NCBI GenBank assembly: GCA_020063075.1
Contig: JAGUVE010000046.1
Span: 1-15,147, forward strand
Source of the DNA: Parcubacteria group bacterium
GTDB lineage: Bacteria; Patescibacteriota; Minisyncoccia; Minisyncoccales; JAGUVE01
Direction: 5' to 3'
DNA: 15,147 nt
The notes beneath the pieces are model-generated. The model was given only the letters and a program-made list of their open reading frames with translations, had not been told where the DNA came from and did no database searches. Below, piece after piece: positions 12,452 through 15,147 of this stretch (the first letter of the stretch is position 1; each line of letters opens with the position of its first letter). Both the position numbers and the translations under genes were made by a program.

Positions 12452-13283
12452 ACGAAGAATTGAAATACCTAAAAAAGAATTAGAAAAGTTTTATTATAAA
12501 GAAAATAAATCAAGCTACAAAATTGGCAAAATATACAAATGCAGTTTTCAAACCATATCGAATAGAATGAAAGAGTACGGGATGGAGCCGTTGCCGAGAT
12601 CTATTATACAAAGTAAGTACAAGAAAAAAAATTTTTCTGAAAATAAAACCGAAAAGGCATATATTATCGGGTTTAGATTAGGTGATTTAAATGTTTATAA
12701 AACTACAAAACATTCCAAAGTAATAGTTGTCAGATGCCATACTACTAAAATGGAACAGGTTGAGATTATGCAAGCTCTTTTTTGTAAATATGGGCAAGTT
12801 AGCTGTAAAGAAAATAAAAAAACGGCGTCATACCATATAAATTGCTTTTTAAATGAAAGTTTTAATTTTTTGTTGCCTAAAGTAGATCGCGTTGAAGATT
12901 GGATTTCAAAAGATAATAATTATTCGATGGCATTTGCTTCGGGTTATATTGATGCGGAAGGCAATGTTGGGGTTTATGATGGCAGGGCGAGGTTTAAGAT
13001 AGATAGTTATGATAAAAATATAATTTTTTGGTTCTATAAATGGTTTTTAAAAAATGATATTTTTTGTCCTAAACCTGCAAAAATAGCAGTGAAAAATCAA
13101 ATCTACAATCAAAAATTTGGTTATAAATATAATAAAGATCTTTGGAGGATAAGAGTAAGCAAACAAGAATCATTGTTAATATTATTAAATCTAATCAAAA
13201 AATATTTAATGCATAAAAAAAGAATAAAAGATTTAAATTTATGCTTAAAGAATTTATATGGAAGAAAAAATAAGCGATATTAG
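12441..13283 (+). CDS. LAGLIDADG homing endonuclease with N-terminal helix-turn-helix
   Basis: A site-specific DNA endonuclease that spreads its own gene by making double-strand breaks in empty target sites. The 280-residue product has a helix-turn-helix-like N-terminus (LEKFYYKENKSSYKIGKIYK to NRMKEYG, ~14-47), LAGLIDADG motif 1 YIIGFRLGDLN (74-84, acid D82) and motif 2 FASGYIDAEGN (165-175, acid E173). Both acidic residues are kept, so it looks active. The gene is markedly more AT-rich than lepA, indicating transfer. ATG 12441 is preferred over the TTG at 12405, which lies inside the lepA fragment; no Shine-Dalgarno sequence is seen. It is flanked by a lepA 5' fragment upstream and overlaps the intact lepA start by 26 bp downstream, so lepA is the probable target gene. 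No group I intron core fits around it. Confidence 0.88.
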   Translation: MKYERRIEIPKKELEKFYYKENKSSYKIGKIYKCSFQTISNRMKEYGMEPLPRSIIQSKYKKKNFSENKTEKAYIIGFRLGDLNVYKTTKHSKVIVVRCHTTKMEQVEIMQALFCKYGQVSCKENKKTASYHINCFLNESFNFLLPKVDRVEDWISKDNNYSMAFASGYIDAEGNVGVYDGRARFKIDSYDKNIIFWFYKWFLKNDIFCPKPAKIAVKNQIYNQKFGYKYNKDLWRIRVSKQESLLILLNLIKKYLMHKKRIKDLNLCLKNLYGRKNKRY

Positions 13284-15069
13284 GAACTTCGTAATTTTGG
13301 CCCACATAGACCACGGAAAGTCAACTTTGGCCGACCGGCTTTTGGAATTGACAAAAACCATACCCAAAGAAAAAATGAGGGAACAATATTTGGATATGAT
13401 GGATTTGGAAAGGGAAAGAGGAATTACAATTAAAATGCAGCCCGTCAGGATGTCCTATATTATAAATTCTATTCCCTACATTCTAAATCTAATTGATACC
13501 CCGGGGCATGTTGATTTTTCTTATGAGGTTTCAAGGAGCTTGGCGGCGGTTGAAGGCGCCGTCTTATTAATTGACGCCACCAAAGGCGTACAGGCGCAAA
13601 CAATCGCCAATCTGGAGCTTGCAAAAAAGCAAAATTTGATTATTATCCCGGCAATCAATAAAATTGACTCGCCCCAGGCAAGAATCGAAGAAACGAAATT
13701 GGAAATCGCAAATTTGCTGAATATTAAAAAAGAAGAAATTTTTTTAATCTCGGCAAAAGAAGGCACGAATATTGAAATGATTCTTCATTGCGTCATAGAA
13801 AAGGTTGCCAAGCCGCAAAGCGACCCTCAAAGACCCTTTCGGGCGCTTATTTTTGATTCAAAATACGACACTTACAAAGGAGTGATTGCTTATGTAAGGG
13901 TTTTTGACGGAGAAATAAAAGCGGGAGAAAAGATTTATTTGCTTGCCGCAAAAACAGAAGGCGAGATAAAAGAAATAGGATATTTTAGGCCGGAACTTCA
14001 GCCCTGTTCTCAATTGTCAGCCGGTGAAATAGGTTATATCGCAACCGGCATAAAGACACCCGGCAAAGTCAGGGTGGGGGACACGATAACGAAAATGTCA
14101 AATGTCAAATTTCAAATGTCAAACGTTGAGCCGTTGCCCGGATACAAAGAGCCAAAGCCGATGGTTTTTGCTTCAATTTATCCCGAGAACCCCGACGATT
14201 ACGATTTATTAAAAGACGCTTTGTCAAAATTGAAATTAAGCGACGCTTCCCTGACTTTTGAACCGGAAAGAAGGGAATTTTTGGGCCGGGGTTTTCGCTG
14301 CGGATTTTTGGGCACCCTTCATGCCGAAATTCTTTCAGAGCGGCTGCGTCGGGAATTTTCCCTGAACATTGTCATATCCAATCCGAGCGTTTTGTACAGC
14401 GTGTTAAAAAAAGAAGGCGGGGAACTTCTGATTAAATCAGCCAGCGACTGGCCCGAAATGCAGGCGATAACCGTAATCAAAGAACCCTGGGTTCGCCTTG
14501 AAATAATAACTCCCTCAAACTATTTGGGTAAATGCATGGAGGTTTTGGAAAGCACTGAGGGAAAATACATTGAGACAAAATACATCAGCCAGGAGAGAAT
14601 TCTTTTGAGTTATGAAGTCCCATTGAGAGATATTATTATCGGTTTTTACGACAAACTCAAAAGCCAAACCCAGGGCTTTGCCTCAATGAATTACGAGGTC
14701 ATTGACTGGAGACAGGGCGACCTGGTGAAACTGGAGATTTTAATTGCCGGAGAAAAAGAGGAGGCATTTTCAAAAATTGTTTCCCGGAAATTTGCCAATC
14801 AGGAAGGGAAAAAGATGGTTGAAAAATTAAAAGAGGTTTTGCCGTCTCAGCTTTTTTCCGTTGCCCTGCAGGCGGCGGTTGAAAATCAAGTAATTGCAAG
14901 AGAAACAATTAAAGCAAAAAGAAGGGATGTCATTGCGCCCCTTTACGGCGGAGATTACACCAGGAAAAGAAAGTTGCTGGAAAAACAAAAAAAAGGCAAG
15001 AAAGAGTTAAAAGCGAGAGGAAAAATAAGAATTCCTCCCGATATCTTTTTAAAAATGTTTACCAGGTAG
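13258..15069 (+). CDS. lepA: Elongation factor 4 (LepA GTPase)
   Basis: A ribosome-associated translational GTPase implicated in back-translocation, recovery of stalled ribosomes or initiation. The 603 residues (usual ~600) include G1 AHIDHGKST (15-23), the switch region MDLERERGITIK, G3 DTPGHVDF, G4 NKID, G5 SAKEG, the domain III/IV segment GFRCGFLGTLHAEI and the LepA-specific C-terminal domain with LYGGDYTRKRKLLEKQKKGK. All G motifs are intact. The start (ATG 13258) lies inside the last codons of the endonuclease gene, so expression may depend on translation through it. Two oddities are a tandem heptamer insert at 14094-14121, giving TKMSNVKFQMSNV before LPGYKEPK, and a stop codon TAG (15067-15069) supplied by repeat copy C. 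The first ~50 codons may derive from another lineage. Confidence 0.97.
   Translation: MEEKISDIRNFVILAHIDHGKSTLADRLLELTKTIPKEKMREQYLDMMDLERERGITIKMQPVRMSYIINSIPYILNLIDTPGHVDFSYEVSRSLAAVEGAVLLIDATKGVQAQTIANLELAKKQNLIIIPAINKIDSPQARIEETKLEIANLLNIKKEEIFLISAKEGTNIEMILHCVIEKVAKPQSDPQRPFRALIFDSKYDTYKGVIAYVRVFDGEIKAGEKIYLLAAKTEGEIKEIGYFRPELQPCSQLSAGEIGYIATGIKTPGKVRVGDTITKMSNVKFQMSNVEPLPGYKEPKPMVFASIYPENPDDYDLLKDALSKLKLSDASLTFEPERREFLGRGFRCGFLGTLHAEILSERLRREFSLNIVISNPSVLYSVLKKEGGELLIKSASDWPEMQAITVIKEPWVRLEIITPSNYLGKCMEVLESTEGKYIETKYISQERILLSYEVPLRDIIIGFYDKLKSQTQGFASMNYEVIDWRQGDLVKLEILIAGEKEEAFSKIVSRKFANQEGKKMVEKLKEVLPSQLFSVALQAAVENQVIARETIKAKRRDVIAPLYGGDYTRKRKLLEKQKKGKKELKARGKIRIPPDIFLKMFTR
14094..14121. 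repeat. Four tandem heptamers AATGTCA inside lepA
   Basis: AATGTCA occurs at 14094, 14101 and 14115, with AATTTCA at 14108. It encodes MSNVKFQMSN in domain II. Between GDTIT and LPG the loop is about five residues longer than in E. coli LepA. The same flavour of AT-rich simple repeat appears before the recJ-like gene. Confidence 0.65.
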
Positions 15070-15141
15070 TGAAATTTGGACTGCTCTCGGCATTATAAGT
15101 GTTTTGCAAAGCAAAACACTTGTCCAAATTCTACTACCTGG
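15062..15141. repeat. Nested palindromic repeat, copy C (single module)
   Basis: Arms CCAGGTAGTGAAATTTGGAC (15062-15081) and GTCCAAATTCTACTACCTGG (15122-15141) match the inner module of copy A. The tip is AGTGTTTTGC-AAA-GCAAAACACT. Compared with copy A the stem bases differ on both sides in a compensating way, which keeps the pairing. It begins inside the last lepA codons and supplies the TAG stop. Confidence 0.88.
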
Positions 15142-15147
15142 TTTACC

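Noticed and set aside
12413..13300. Group I intron in lepA
   Set aside because: Only 28 nt lie between the lepA fragment and the endonuclease ATG and about 18 nt after its stop, too little for the P3-P8 catalytic core. lepA is also complete downstream, so splicing is not needed.
12371..13300. Intein in LepA
   Set aside because: The fragment is out of frame with the endonuclease, it stops at 12449-12451, and there is no Cys/Ser start or His-Asn end typical of inteins.
1..15147. CRISPR array, tRNA genes or an alternative genetic code
   Set aside because: No regularly spaced direct repeats with unique spacers and no tRNA cloverleaf with a TTC loop were seen. TGA is used as a true stop at 10149 and 12361.

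Overview
This window most likely comes from a Candidate Phyla Radiation (Patescibacteria, probably Parcubacteria-like) bacterium. The evidence is the AT-rich composition, tightly packed genes mostly without Shine-Dalgarno sequences, short versions of core enzymes, a VirD4/TraG-like protein end of the CPR type, a CofE-like ligase beside MurJ, and a helix-turn-helix plus LAGLIDADG endonuclease of the kind common in CPR. TGA acts as a stop (murJ and the 718-residue protein), so the Gracilibacteria/SR1 code does not apply.

Layout. Positions 1-3349 (+): the end of a type IV secretion-type ATPase, pgk, a RecJ-like DHH phosphoesterase and a type I RNase H. Positions 3355-4259: a non-coding block with rnpB (RNase P RNA) on the minus strand, flanked by two copies of a nested palindromic repeat. 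Positions 4252-6746 (-): pyrB, a multi-pass membrane protein and a short-chain dehydrogenase. Positions 6831-15069 (+): a divergent promoter, a six-bladed Kelch protein with a broken start, a CofE-like protein, murJ, a 718-residue protein of unknown family, then a disrupted lepA locus. A third copy of the nested repeat closes the window.

The most unusual region is 12371-13300. A 14-codon fragment matching the start of lepA (MENKSIRNFVVIAH) is cut exactly before the P-loop. An AT-rich LAGLIDADG homing endonuclease gene follows, and then a complete lepA with its own, different start (MEEKISDIRNFVILAH...) that overlaps the end of the endonuclease gene. I read this as an endonuclease gene that landed in the GTPase P-loop codons and brought, or rebuilt, a replacement 5' end for its target, so no intron or intein splicing is needed.

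A second theme is structured repeats: cloverleaf-like nested palindromes at gene 3' ends (3355-3515, 4098-4259, 15062-15141) with compensatory stem changes, two of which supply the neighbouring gene's stop codon; a related-looking 123-bp element at 1550-1672; an 18-bp perfect stem that enlarges rnpB by about 130 nt; and an in-frame palindrome inside the 718-residue protein.

The genes do not form one pathway. pgk (glycolysis), pyrB (pyrimidines), murJ (lipid II flipping), recJ/rnhA (nucleic-acid processing), rnpB (tRNA maturation) and lepA (translation) are housekeeping functions. The Kelch protein, membrane protein and 718-residue protein are lineage-specific.
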